Source of the DNA: JAITWN01 sp964384095
GTDB taxonomy: Bacteria > Pseudomonadota > Gammaproteobacteria > SZUA-140
NCBI GenBank assembly: GCA_964384095.1
Contig: CAYLKC010000003.1
Span: 1 to 53,379, forward strand
Length of the DNA: 53,379 nucleotides
Direction of reading: 5' to 3'
Below are positions 1-8,071 of this stretch, one piece after another. The position numbers and the translations under genes were made by a program. Within the stretch, counting starts at the first letter, position 1; every line of letters starts with the position of its first letter. The notes beneath the pieces are model-generated. The model was not told the DNA's origin, made no database searches, and saw only the letters and a program-made list of their open reading frames with translations.

Positions 1-205
1 GGTCGGTCAGCAGGTCGGTCCACACCGTGGTCCAGGTGCCGGTCGAGGATTCGGCTGCCACTGCGGCGGCCGCTTCTTCACGCGGCACGCCGGCCTGCGC
101 AACGACCTTGAAACAGGCCAGAAGATCGGTATCGAGCGGAATATAATCGGGGGTCCAGTAAGTACTGCGATACTCTTTAACACCTGCCTGGTAGGTCTTA
201 GCCAT
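1..205 (-). CDS. cbbL: RuBisCO form I large subunit, N-terminal 68 residues (gene runs off the left edge)
   Basis: This is the start of ribulose-1,5-bisphosphate carboxylase/oxygenase large chain, which fixes CO2 in the Calvin cycle. The minus strand from ATG 205 begins MAKTYQAGVKEYR, continues with YWTPDY and DTDLLACFKV, then GVPREEAAAAVAAESSTGTW and TTVWTDLLTD. This is the conserved form I (IA-like) N-terminal domain. The gene is open at the window edge, so the catalytic barrel, the small subunit and any carboxysome genes lie outside. An AGGAG ribosome binding site sits about 8 nt before the ATG (around 213-217). The leader to the likely promoter is more than 100 nt and contains short palindromes. 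The gene is divergent from the bicarbonate transporter cluster, which fits joint control by the LysR regulator at 4380. Identity is near certain; the exact subform is not. Confidence 0.95.
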   Translation of the reverse strand, partial: MAKTYQAGVKEYRSTYWTPDYIPLDTDLLACFKVVAQAGVPREEAAAAVAAESSTGTWTTVWTDLLTD

Positions 206-355
206 GATCTTCTCCTCAAGTAAGCTCGCTTGAATGTCGGCCCGTTTACCGGTAACTCCGCCCGACCGGCTGCAACGCCCCCGCTGCGGGGATTCATGAC
301 ACGCAAGGTTAGTGGCCGCGGCCGCCCATGGGAAATAGATAATCGGGATAACTCA

Positions 356-373
356 CATAGACAAAAATCTATG
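356..373. promoter_or_regulatory. Candidate LysR/CbbR operator, perfect inverted repeat CATAGA-N6-TCTATG
   Basis: CATAGA at 356-361 and TCTATG at 368-373 form a perfect 6-bp inverted repeat with a 6-nt spacer. It lies 150 bp upstream of the cbbL start codon, with AT-rich promoter-like sequence (around 335-345) between them. Related CATAGA-type elements occur at 426-446 and 2932-2955. Dyads of this size are typical of LysR-family recognition sites; assignment to the CbbR at 4380 is inference. Confidence 0.5.
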
Positions 374-425
374 ACGACGAGGAACCGGTCCTGCTGCGCC
401 CTTATCCCTGCCGGAACTGCGTGAT

Positions 426-446
426 ATAGACATACATAGATCTATT
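426..446. promoter_or_regulatory. Candidate CbbR operator: ATAGAC/ATAGAT 10-bp direct repeat with palindrome ATAGATCTAT
   Basis: ATAGAC (426-431) and ATAGAT (436-441) repeat with a 10-bp period, one helical turn. The second copy is part of a perfect palindrome ATAGATCTAT (436-445) followed by T. The element upstream of sbtA (2932-2955) has the same two hexamers at the same spacing. Placement about 165-185 bp before the SulP start suggests a role at the SulP promoter. Confidence 0.5.
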
Positions 447-609
447 CGATCGCTATTATCGATTATCCACATCCCGCCAATCCCGGTACCGTTGCCAGAC
501 ACCGGAGCCTTGCCCCGCGCGATCGCGTTTACCGACCGTGCCTGTGGCCTGCGGCCCGGCACATCGAGGCGCCGCCTCCCGACGGCGCCGGAATGCAGGG
601 GGTGTATGC

Positions 610-2898
610 GTGAAACCGGACGAAAAACCCCGGAACGGCATTGCGGGACTCAAGCACTGGCGATATGACCTGCTGGCCGGCCTGCAGGTAGCCCTGGTCT
701 CGCTTCCGCTGTCGCTGGGCATTGCGATTGCCTCCGGCGCGCCGCCCGTGACCGGCCTGGTCTCGGCGATCATCGCCGGCCTGATCTTCCCCTTCCTCGG
801 CGGGGCCTATGTCACGATCAGCGGTCCGGCCGCAGGTCTCGCCCCGGCGCTGCTGGCCGGTATGCTGATGCTCGGCGGCGGCGATCTCGCCGCCGGCTAT
901 CCGCTGATCCTCGTCGCAATCTTCCTGACAGGCGTCGTCATGATCATCCTCGCCCAGTTTCGCGCGGGCAAACTGGTGGCGATGTTCCTGCCGGTGACCG
1001 TCGTTGAGGCGATGCTCGCGGCGATCGGGCTGATGATCATCGTCAAGCAGGTACCGTCGCTGCTCGGGGACCTCTCGGCCGGCGCCAAACCGATGCTGGA
1101 TTCGATACTGGCACTGCCGGACAGCTTTCTCCGCATCGATCCCGCAATAGCGCTGATCGGCGCGGTGTGCCTGTTCCTGATGTTCTACATCAATCGCACC
1201 CGTCATGCCTGGATGCGAAAGATCCCGGCGCCGCTGACCGTCTGCGCGATCGGCATCGGCTTCGGCTACGCCTTCAATCTCGATGCGTCCTATCTGATCT
1301 CGATGCCTGAGAGCCTGCTGCAGGACGGCATCACTCTGCCGGCCTTCGATGCTGTGCTGTCCCGCCCTGAACTGTGGACAGCGATCATCGTCGTGGTCAT
1401 CACGCTGACGCTGATCGACAGTATCGAATCGCTCGCCACTGTCAGCGCCGTCGACAAGATCGACCCCTATCGACGCAAGTCCGAACCAAACACGACACTG
1501 CGCGCGATGGGCGTCTCGAATGTCCTCTCCAGCATGGCCGGCGGTCTCACGATCATCCCGGGCGGCGTCAAGAGCCGCACCAATATCGACGCGGGCGGCC
1601 GCACCCTGTGGGCGAACTTCGCGAACGCAATGTTCCTGCTGATTTTCCTGTTCTTCGCCTCAAAGCTGATCGGTCGCATCCCGCTCGCGGCGATCGGCGC
1701 GGTGATCGTCTATGTCGGCTGGAGGCTGTGCGAACCGAAGGTCTTCATCAAGACGCATTCGATCGGCCGTGACCACATCGTCGTGTTTATCGTTACCGTC
1801 GCCGCCATCCTCGCCACCGACCTGCTCATCGGCATCATCGTCGGCGTGATCACCCAGCTGGTGCTGAACAGCTACCTGCTCGCGCCGTCGCTGCGCATGG
1901 TCATTACCGGGCGCATCACACCGCGCGAGTTCGTGGTTGCGGTGGGATCGGTCCTCGCGGTCATGTTTCGCAGCCCGGTCATCCAGATGCGCAGCAACGG
2001 CGAGGACAACGGCAATAACCTGTCACAGTTGTCACTGAAATCACTGACAGGATTCAACCTGCTGATGGTCGACCGCGCAGTCGGCAAGATCCCCGCCGAT
2101 TCAGGCATCCGTTTCGTGATGAGCGAATCGGGCCGCATGATCGACAGAACCACGATGGAATACCTGCACCAGCTCGAGGAAGACTGCCTGCAGGGCAATC
2201 GCCCTTTCGAGATCGTCGGCATGGAACGCTTTCATCCGTTCACCGACCATCCATTCTCGACCCGGATGCAGGACATCAGTCATCAGCGTGAACGGGCCGC
2301 GCACGACGCCCGCGAACATGAAATGGGCGAACTCGCCGCACAGCTCGGTTATACCTTTTCCCCGGACACGGTCGCGATGCACGACCGTCACGGTTTCATC
2401 TACCTGAGGAGAGGCGCGACCCGTCAGGCAAGAAACGTGATAGCGGGTGAAGACCAGGGCCGACGGGCGAGGATATTCGATTACAGTCATACCACGACGC
2501 CCGAATACTATGTCGAGCACCGGCATACTCTGGTCATCCTGCAGCCCGCCGCGGGTGACGCCGCCAGGCTGCCGAACTTTGCAATCACACCGGGGCATTA
2601 TCTGGAACGCTATCTGATCGCGGAATACCGCGAATTCGATCTCGACGAGAATCGCGACAGATTCGCCGGCAAGTACCGCATCTTCTGCGACGACAAGGAC
2701 GCCGTCCGCACACTGCTGGACCGCGACCTGAAGGACCTCCTGCTCGCCCGGGCCGGCACCTATGTCGAGATACGCAACGGTGCCTTGCTGCTGTTCCGCC
2801 CGGAGCGCGACCTCGAACCGGTCGATGCGGTCAGCGAACATCTGAATCTGGCCGCCAGGATCCTCGACCACTTCACTACCCGCCTGCCCCGCGCCTGA
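610..2898 (+). CDS. SulP-family anion (probably bicarbonate) transporter with STAS-like and extra C-terminal domain
   Basis: An inner-membrane SulP permease, most likely importing bicarbonate given its place beside cbbL, sbtAB and cbbR; sulfate is the alternative. I chose GTG 610 (V-K-P-D-E-K) because AGGGGG lies 7 nt upstream; the frame is open from 538 but that stretch is low-complexity Arg/Ala. Residues 20-420 carry the hydrophobic core with LLAGLQVALVSLPLSLGIAIA and GGAYVTISGPAAGLAPA, the SulP signature region. Residues about 425-540 look like a divergent STAS domain (IRFVMSESGRMIDRTTMEYL, then FEIVGMERFHPF). About 220 further soluble residues (545-762) follow, which I do not recognise with certainty; their outline recalls the C-terminal module of DUF3137-type proteins. 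At 762 residues it is longer than a plain SulP. A hairpin follows the stop. Confidence 0.85.
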   Translation: MKPDEKPRNGIAGLKHWRYDLLAGLQVALVSLPLSLGIAIASGAPPVTGLVSAIIAGLIFPFLGGAYVTISGPAAGLAPALLAGMLMLGGGDLAAGYPLILVAIFLTGVVMIILAQFRAGKLVAMFLPVTVVEAMLAAIGLMIIVKQVPSLLGDLSAGAKPMLDSILALPDSFLRIDPAIALIGAVCLFLMFYINRTRHAWMRKIPAPLTVCAIGIGFGYAFNLDASYLISMPESLLQDGITLPAFDAVLSRPELWTAIIVVVITLTLIDSIESLATVSAVDKIDPYRRKSEPNTTLRAMGVSNVLSSMAGGLTIIPGGVKSRTNIDAGGRTLWANFANAMFLLIFLFFASKLIGRIPLAAIGAVIVYVGWRLCEPKVFIKTHSIGRDHIVVFIVTVAAILATDLLIGIIVGVITQLVLNSYLLAPSLRMVITGRITPREFVVAVGSVLAVMFRSPVIQMRSNGEDNGNNLSQLSLKSLTGFNLLMVDRAVGKIPADSGIRFVMSESGRMIDRTTMEYLHQLEEDCLQGNRPFEIVGMERFHPFTDHPFSTRMQDISHQRERAAHDAREHEMGELAAQLGYTFSPDTVAMHDRHGFIYLRRGATRQARNVIAGEDQGRRARIFDYSHTTTPEYYVEHRHTLVILQPAAGDAARLPNFAITPGHYLERYLIAEYREFDLDENRDRFAGKYRIFCDDKDAVRTLLDRDLKDLLLARAGTYVEIRNGALLLFRPERDLEPVDAVSEHLNLAARILDHFTTRLPRA

Positions 2899-2903
2899 CG
2901 CCG

Positions 2904-2929
2904 GTGCCCGCCCGCGCACGAGCGGGCAC
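2904..2929 (+). terminator. Hairpin after the SulP gene (no T tract)
   Basis: GTGCCCGC (2904-2911) and GCGGGCAC (2922-2929) form a perfect 8-bp stem with a 10-nt loop 6 nt after the SulP stop codon. No run of T follows, so it is either a weak or factor-dependent terminator, or a 3' end stabiliser before the next promoter. Confidence 0.45.
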
Positions 2930-2931
2930 CC

Positions 2932-2976
2932 CATAGACGTTCATAGATACCTATTTTCGGCAATATTTATTATACT
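2932..2976 (+). promoter_or_regulatory. sbtA promoter with CATAGAC/CATAGAT operator candidate
   Basis: CATAGAC (2932-2938) and CATAGAT (2942-2948) repeat with a 10-bp period and are followed by CCTATT (2950-2955). This nearly copies the 426-446 element, with two extra bases before CTATT. Downstream is AT-rich DNA with a good -10 box TATACT (2971-2976). The hexamer 17 nt upstream of it is poor as a -35, as expected for an activator-dependent promoter. Confidence 0.5.
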
Positions 2977-3002
2977 TGGCCGGCCCCGGTGGGCATCATT
3001 GA

Positions 3003-3024
3003 ATGCGCGGTGGTAACCGCGCAT
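3003..3024 (+). promoter_or_regulatory. Perfect hairpin in the sbtA leader
   Basis: ATGCGCGG (3003-3010), loop TGGTAA, CCGCGCAT (3017-3024) form a perfect 8-bp stem 25 nt before the sbtA start. It lies downstream of the likely -10 box and so is in the 5' untranslated RNA. It could protect the message or tune translation; no known riboswitch is recognised. Confidence 0.45.
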
Positions 3025-3049
3025 CACGGAAATCGACCGGAGAAGGACC

Positions 3050-4051
3050 ATGCCCGAACTGTCGAACCTCCTGATCCCGGCCGCGATGTTTTTCGCGCTC
3101 GGCTTCACAGCCCGACTGATCGGCTCGGACCTGCGTTTTCCGCCCGATCTCGGCAAGGCACTTTCGATCTATCTCCTTGTCGCGATCGGCATCCACGGCG
3201 GCTACGAACTCGGCCGCGCCGATCTTGCCGTCGCCGTCCATTCCATCCTCTGGGCACTGGCGCTCGGCTTGTTCCTGCCGGTCGTCGGCTACCTTGTGCT
3301 GACCGTGACGCGGCGCGTGGATCCACTGAACGCCGCGGCGATTGCCGCGCACTATGGTTCAGTCAGCGCGGGCACCTTCGTGACCGCGGTCGCCTACCTC
3401 GACGCCGCCGGTATCAGTTACGAATCCTATCCGATCATCATGCTGGCCATCATGGAATCGCCGGCCATCATCGTCGGTATCGCGCTCGCAATCTGGGCGC
3501 GGCGCGGCGGCAGCGGGACCAGCCAGGAGACAGACGACGACGGCAGCGGCAAGCCACAGATCACGCGCTTGCTGCACGAGGCATTCACCAATGGCAGCGT
3601 CGTCCTGCTGATCGGCTCGATGGTCATCGGCGCGTTGGCGGCGCCGACCGCGGTCGAGGCGATCAAGCCGTTCATGCGCGAGATCTTTCTCGGCGTCCTC
3701 TGCCTGTTCCTGCTCGAAATGGGCATGGAGGCGGCGCGCCGCATCGGCGATTTTCGCAAGGTCGGCATGTCCCTGATCGTATTCGGTATACTGATGCCGC
3801 TGTTCGGAGGCGTGATTGGCGCCTTGGTGGGCGCGCTGGCGCTGGATTTCAGTATCGGCGGCACCCTGCTGGTGGCCGTGCTGGCCGCCAGCGCGTCCTA
3901 TATCGCCGTACCAACCGCGATGCGGCTGGCGGTGCCCGAGGCGAATCCGTCGCTGTACCTCACGCTGTCACTGGGCATAACATTCCCGTTCAACGTGGTC
4001 GCCGGCATACCGCTCTACCACAGCCTGGCCGGTTACCTCGTGAGCACATGA
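3050..4051 (+). CDS. sbtA: SbtA-type sodium-dependent bicarbonate transporter
   Basis: High-affinity Na+/HCO3- symporter of the inner membrane, feeding the RuBisCO system. The 333-residue protein begins MPELSNLLIPAAMFFALGF and is almost entirely hydrophobic, with about ten membrane segments. Family-typical stretches are FPPDLGKALSIYLLVAIGIH near residue 35 and AAHYGSVSAGTFVTAVAYLD near residue 100, followed by PIIMLAIMESPAI. A hydrophilic cytoplasmic loop at about 152-175 (rich in G, S, D) splits the two halves, as in cyanobacterial SbtA. A GAGAAGG ribosome binding site precedes the ATG. The SbtB-like PII gene follows after 18 nt, the usual sbtAB pairing, so co-transcription and complex formation are expected. 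Identification rests on family pattern and context. Confidence 0.9.
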   Translation: MPELSNLLIPAAMFFALGFTARLIGSDLRFPPDLGKALSIYLLVAIGIHGGYELGRADLAVAVHSILWALALGLFLPVVGYLVLTVTRRVDPLNAAAIAAHYGSVSAGTFVTAVAYLDAAGISYESYPIIMLAIMESPAIIVGIALAIWARRGGSGTSQETDDDGSGKPQITRLLHEAFTNGSVVLLIGSMVIGALAAPTAVEAIKPFMREIFLGVLCLFLLEMGMEAARRIGDFRKVGMSLIVFGILMPLFGGVIGALVGALALDFSIGGTLLVAVLAASASYIAVPTAMRLAVPEANPSLYLTLSLGITFPFNVVAGIPLYHSLAGYLVST

Positions 4052-4069
4052 CCGTTACAGGATCGACGC

Positions 4070-4378
4070 ATGAAAAGGCTACGCCCCGAGAAGCTGCTCA
4101 CGATCATCGCCAGTTCCGCGCTGGAGTCCACGCTGGTCGAGCTGGTCAGAAAACACAATATCAGCGGCTACACCATCGTCGAGGCCAGCGGCGCCGGGAC
4201 ATCGGGCGTACAGTCGGGCATGCTCGATATCGACACCAACATCCTGATGCATGTCGTACTGCCCGAGGCCAGGATTTCACCGCTGCTGGACCGGCTCGAA
4301 CGCATGATACGCAAGGGACATCACCTGAAGGTCTTCGTGTCCGGGATCGGCGTGCTGGTCCGCGACGGTGAAGAATGA
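4070..4378 (+). CDS. sbtB: SbtB-like PII-family signalling protein
   Basis: A 102-residue PII-like trimer candidate that in other organisms binds SbtA and adenine nucleotides and gates bicarbonate uptake. The ferredoxin-like fold is suggested by KLLTIIASSALESTLVELV, then SGYTIVEASGAGTSG, where the flexible T-loop starts, and a second half RISPLLDRLERMIRKGHHLKVFVS. It ends in VRDGEE and contains no cysteine, so it lacks the C-terminal redox loop (CGPxGC type) seen in cyanobacterial SbtB. It sits 18 nt after sbtA and its stop lies 1 nt before the ATG of the LysR gene, so the three are probably one transcript. Function as an SbtA regulator is inferred from family and position. Confidence 0.8.
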   Translation: MKRLRPEKLLTIIASSALESTLVELVRKHNISGYTIVEASGAGTSGVQSGMLDIDTNILMHVVLPEARISPLLDRLERMIRKGHHLKVFVSGIGVLVRDGEE

Positions 4379-4379
4379 C

Positions 4380-5381
4380 ATGACGAAACAGAATCTCGCA
4401 GGCTACCTCGCCCGACACGCCACCCTGCGCCAGCTGCAGGTCTTCGAGGCCGTCGCCCGGCTCGGCAGCGTGACGCGGGCCGCCGAGGAGATCTTCCTCG
4501 CCCAGCCGACGGTGTCGATGCAGCTCAAGAAGCTCAGCGAGACGATCGGCTCGCGCCTGATCGAGCAGACAGGCAACCGGATTCATCTCACCGATGTCGG
4601 CAGCGAGGTCTATGCCGCCTGCCAGGAGATCTTCAATTCCCTCGCCGAACTCGAGTCGAAGGTCGCCGACATCAAGGGTGTCAAACGCGGGCGGCTGCGT
4701 CTCGCCGTCATCACCTCCGCAAAGTATCTCGCGCCGCACCTGCTCGGCCATTTCTGCCGCGACCATCCCGGCGTCGAGGTCGCCCTCAAGGTCACCAACC
4801 GCGAGAACCTGCTCGACAGGATCGCAACCTACCAGGATGACCTGTACATCGTTGGCCAGACCCCGCAGGGCCTCGAGGTCGAGACCTATCCCCTGATCCT
4901 GAACCCGCTGGTCATCATGGCAGGCCGTGATCATCCGCTGGTGAATCGTGCGCGGATACCGCTCAAGCGCGTGCTGGAGGAGCCGTTCGTCATGCGCGAG
5001 GCCGGATCGGGCACGCGCGCCGCGTTCGAACGCCTGGTCGCGGAGAAGGAATTGACGCCACCCAACGTCAGGATGGAATTCGCCAGCAACGAGGCGATCA
5101 AGCAGGTGGTCGCCGCCGGACTCGGTATCACCGTGCTGTCGCTGCACTCACTGGTTCTGGAGGGCACCGACGGCCCGATTGCCCTGCTCGATGTCGAGAA
5201 TTTCCCGATCGAGCGTCACTGGTATGTGGTCTATCCCAAAGGCCGGAAGCTCTCCATCGTCGCGCAGACCTTCCTTGATTACGTCAAGGAGGAAGGCCGG
5301 CACATCTCCGAACATTTCAACGAAGAACTGGTCAAGCTTCGCCGCATGCGCGCCACGTCACGACGCAAACGCACGCGCTGA
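4380..5381 (+). CDS. cbbR: LysR-type transcriptional regulator, CbbR-like
   Basis: Cytoplasmic LysR regulator likely to control cbb and bicarbonate uptake genes. The N-terminal winged helix-turn-helix covers about residues 12-75 (TLRQLQVFEAVARLGSVTRA, then AQPTVSMQLKKLSETIG). The effector-binding periplasmic-binding-protein fold follows, with LAVITSAKYLAPHLLGHF and VMREAGSGTRAAFERLV, which is characteristic of CbbR. I chose ATG 4380; an in-frame GTG at 4368 overlaps sbtB and is possible. About 330 residues, slightly longer than usual, with a basic Arg-rich tail (RRMRATSRRKRTR). cbbR is often directly divergent from cbbL; here it closes the transporter cluster instead. The CATAGA-type dyads at 356-373, 426-446 and 2932-2955 are candidate targets. 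The effector is unknown. Confidence 0.87.
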   Translation: MTKQNLAGYLARHATLRQLQVFEAVARLGSVTRAAEEIFLAQPTVSMQLKKLSETIGSRLIEQTGNRIHLTDVGSEVYAACQEIFNSLAELESKVADIKGVKRGRLRLAVITSAKYLAPHLLGHFCRDHPGVEVALKVTNRENLLDRIATYQDDLYIVGQTPQGLEVETYPLILNPLVIMAGRDHPLVNRARIPLKRVLEEPFVMREAGSGTRAAFERLVAEKELTPPNVRMEFASNEAIKQVVAAGLGITVLSLHSLVLEGTDGPIALLDVENFPIERHWYVVYPKGRKLSIVAQTFLDYVKEEGRHISEHFNEELVKLRRMRATSRRKRTR

Positions 5382-5385
5382 GCAC

Positions 5386-6276
5386 TCAGCCCTGGCGCCG
5401 GCGATTGATCGCATAGTCAGCGGAGCGCCCGGTGAACGGCAGCTTCAGCATCGACCACAAACGGTCGCACTGCGCCGGGTCGCGAAAGGTCCCGATCCCG
5501 ATCGTCATGTCGATGTGCCCGGCGCGCGGCTGCGCCCGGTAGGTGCCGAACAGCCGGTCCCACCACGGCAGACTGAAGCCGAAATTACTGTTGGTCTCGT
5601 CCTCCTCGATTGAATGATGTACGCGGTGCATGTCCGGCGTCACCACAATCAGCCGCAACGCACGATCGAGCGCGGTCGGCAGGCGCAGGTTGCCGTGATT
5701 GAACATCGAGGTCGCGTTCAGCAACACTTCAAAGATGATCACCGCGATCACCGGCGGACCAAGCAGCGCAATCGCAGCGAACTTGATCAGCATCGACAGC
5801 AGGATCTCGAACGGATGAAAGCGCAGTCCGGTCGTGACGTCGAAGTCGAGATCGGCGTGATGGACGCGGTGCAGGCGCCACAGCGCCGGGATCGCATGGA
5901 ACATCACGTGTTGCAGCCAGATGAAGAAGTCGAGCACGATCACACAGACCAGGACCGCGAGCCAGCCGGGCGCCTCGAAGACATTGAATACGCCCCAGCC
6001 ATGCGCCTGCGCGAATAGCGCCATGCCGACCACGGCAGCTGGAAACAGCAGGCGCAGCAGCAGGGTATTGATCGCCACCAGCCCGAGGTTCGCGCTCCAG
6101 CGCATCCTCCGCGTCAGTGCCCGCGCGCGCCTCGGTATGACAGCCTCCCACGACGCGATCAATGCAAACAGGCCGAGGAAGAGTCCCAGCCGGATCTCCG
6201 CCTCGTGCCTGATGATCAGTGCCTCGATGTCGATGACGGCTCTCCCGCGGACCGGCCGCCTGGATCCGGGCGGCAT
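5386..6276 (-). CDS. Fatty acid hydroxylase / sterol desaturase family membrane protein
   Basis: An integral-membrane di-iron oxygenase of the sterol desaturase superfamily; the lipid substrate is unknown. From ATG 6276 the product is 296 residues; the open frame upstream to 6465 is Arg-rich and overlaps the divergent ABC gene, so I do not use it. Several hydrophobic segments lie at about 28-120. The histidine clusters needed for iron binding are present: HVMFH (123-127, HxxxH), HRVHH (136-140, HxxHH), RFHPFE near 154, NHGN near 200 and MHRVHHS near 230. The C-terminal part contains NFGFSLPWWDRLFGTYR, typical of this family. It is convergent with cbbR (4 nt apart) and divergent from the ABC exporter. 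The ATG choice is uncertain because no clear ribosome binding site is seen. Confidence 0.85.
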   Translation of the reverse strand: MPPGSRRPVRGRAVIDIEALIIRHEAEIRLGLFLGLFALIASWEAVIPRRARALTRRMRWSANLGLVAINTLLLRLLFPAAVVGMALFAQAHGWGVFNVFEAPGWLAVLVCVIVLDFFIWLQHVMFHAIPALWRLHRVHHADLDFDVTTGLRFHPFEILLSMLIKFAAIALLGPPVIAVIIFEVLLNATSMFNHGNLRLPTALDRALRLIVVTPDMHRVHHSIEEDETNSNFGFSLPWWDRLFGTYRAQPRAGHIDMTIGIGTFRDPAQCDRLWSMLKLPFTGRSADYAINRRRQG

Positions 6277-6359
6277 GCGACATTGTAGCGCGTGACCGAT
6301 CCCGGGTCGCCGGGACCGGTATGGTGGCAAGGCGGGCCCGGATGGTGTACAACACAGCG

Positions 6360-7282
<923 letters not shown>

Positions 7283-7286
<4 letters not shown>

Positions 7287-8071
7287 ACGGGCGCACCGCG
7301 TCGATGCGCTTTAACCGCCACGGCGTGCTGGCGATCTATCTTTTCGAGATGGCGCGCTTCCGCCGCACGCTGTGGCAGAGCCTGGCAACTCCGGTGATTA
7401 CGACAGTGCTGTATTTCGTCGTGTTCGGCGCCGCGATCGGTGGGCGCATCGGCGAGGTTGACGGCGTCAGCTACGCGGCGTTCATCGTGCCGGGCCTGAT
7501 CATGCTGTCGGTGTTCACCGAGAGCATGAACAATGCGGCATTCGGCATTCATCTGCCGAAATTCACCGGCACAATCTTCGAGGTGCTGTCGGCGCCGGTG
7601 TCGCCGTTCGAGATGGTGCTCGCCTATGTCGGCGCGGCGGCGACCAAGTCGGTGATCCTCGGACTGGTGATCCTCGTCACTGCCCTGGTGTTCGTGCCGT
7701 TCTCGATCCTGCATCCGCTGTGGATGCTCATTTACCTGGTGCTGGTCGCGATCGCGTTCAGCCTGGCGGGCTTCATCATCGGGATCTGGGCCAAGGGCTT
7801 CGAACAGCTCCAGTTCGTGCCGATGCTGGTGATCACGCCGCTGACCTTCCTCGGCGGCGCGTTTTACTCGATCGATATGCTGCCGGACGCCTGGCGCGTC
7901 GCCAGCCTGTTCAACCCGATCGTCTATGTCGTCAGCGGCTTCCGCTGGTGTTTCTACGGCAGCGGCGACGTCGGTATCTGGATCAGTCTCGGCGTGGTTG
8001 CCGGCTTCATCGCAACCTGCGCTGTCCTGCTCGGATGGATCTTCCGTACCGGATACCGGCTCAAGCACTGA
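7283..8071 (+). CDS. ABC-2 type exporter permease (YadH-like)
   Basis: Inner-membrane permease partner of the preceding ATPase. It has 262 residues and six predicted membrane segments. Motifs include LWQSLATPVITTVLYFVVFG near residue 35, YAAFIVPGLIMLSVF, FEVLSAPVSPFEMVLAYVGA, FVPMLVITPLTFLGGAFYSI and LFNPIVYVVSGFRW, the usual ABC-2 pattern seen in YadH and related exporters. It begins inside the ATPase stop codon and ends in a TGATG overlap with the DASS gene, so the three genes form one operon. Substrate unknown; polysaccharide, lipid or drug export are all possible. Confidence 0.9.

Larger units (their letters stand above)
206..609. promoter_or_regulatory. Divergent control region between cbbL and the SulP transporter gene
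   Basis: About 400 bases without a convincing gene separate cbbL from the SulP gene. The stretch 331-471 is clearly richer in A and T than its surroundings and holds dyads at 356-373 and 436-445. The cbbL-proximal part has a perfect palindrome TTACCGGTAA at 246-255 and a small CCCCG/CGGGG hairpin at 279-291, both in the presumed cbbL leader. A CbbR-type LysR regulator is encoded 4 kb away, so this is the natural place for its operators. The SulP start codon is preceded by an AGGGGG ribosome binding site at 597-602. Confidence 0.7.

Noticed and set aside
463..471. Perfect DnaA box TTATCCACA
   Set aside because: A single 9-mer in 53 kb is close to chance expectation; there is no cluster of boxes, dnaA, dnaN or gyrB nearby, so no origin is claimed.
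538..609. Longer N-terminus for the SulP gene starting at 538
   Set aside because: The extra 24 residues are Arg/Ala/Gly-rich and lack family similarity, while GTG 610 has a well-spaced ribosome binding site.
2989..4371. 460-residue plus-strand frame
   Set aside because: Overlaps sbtA and sbtB in another frame and is Arg/His-rich without motifs.
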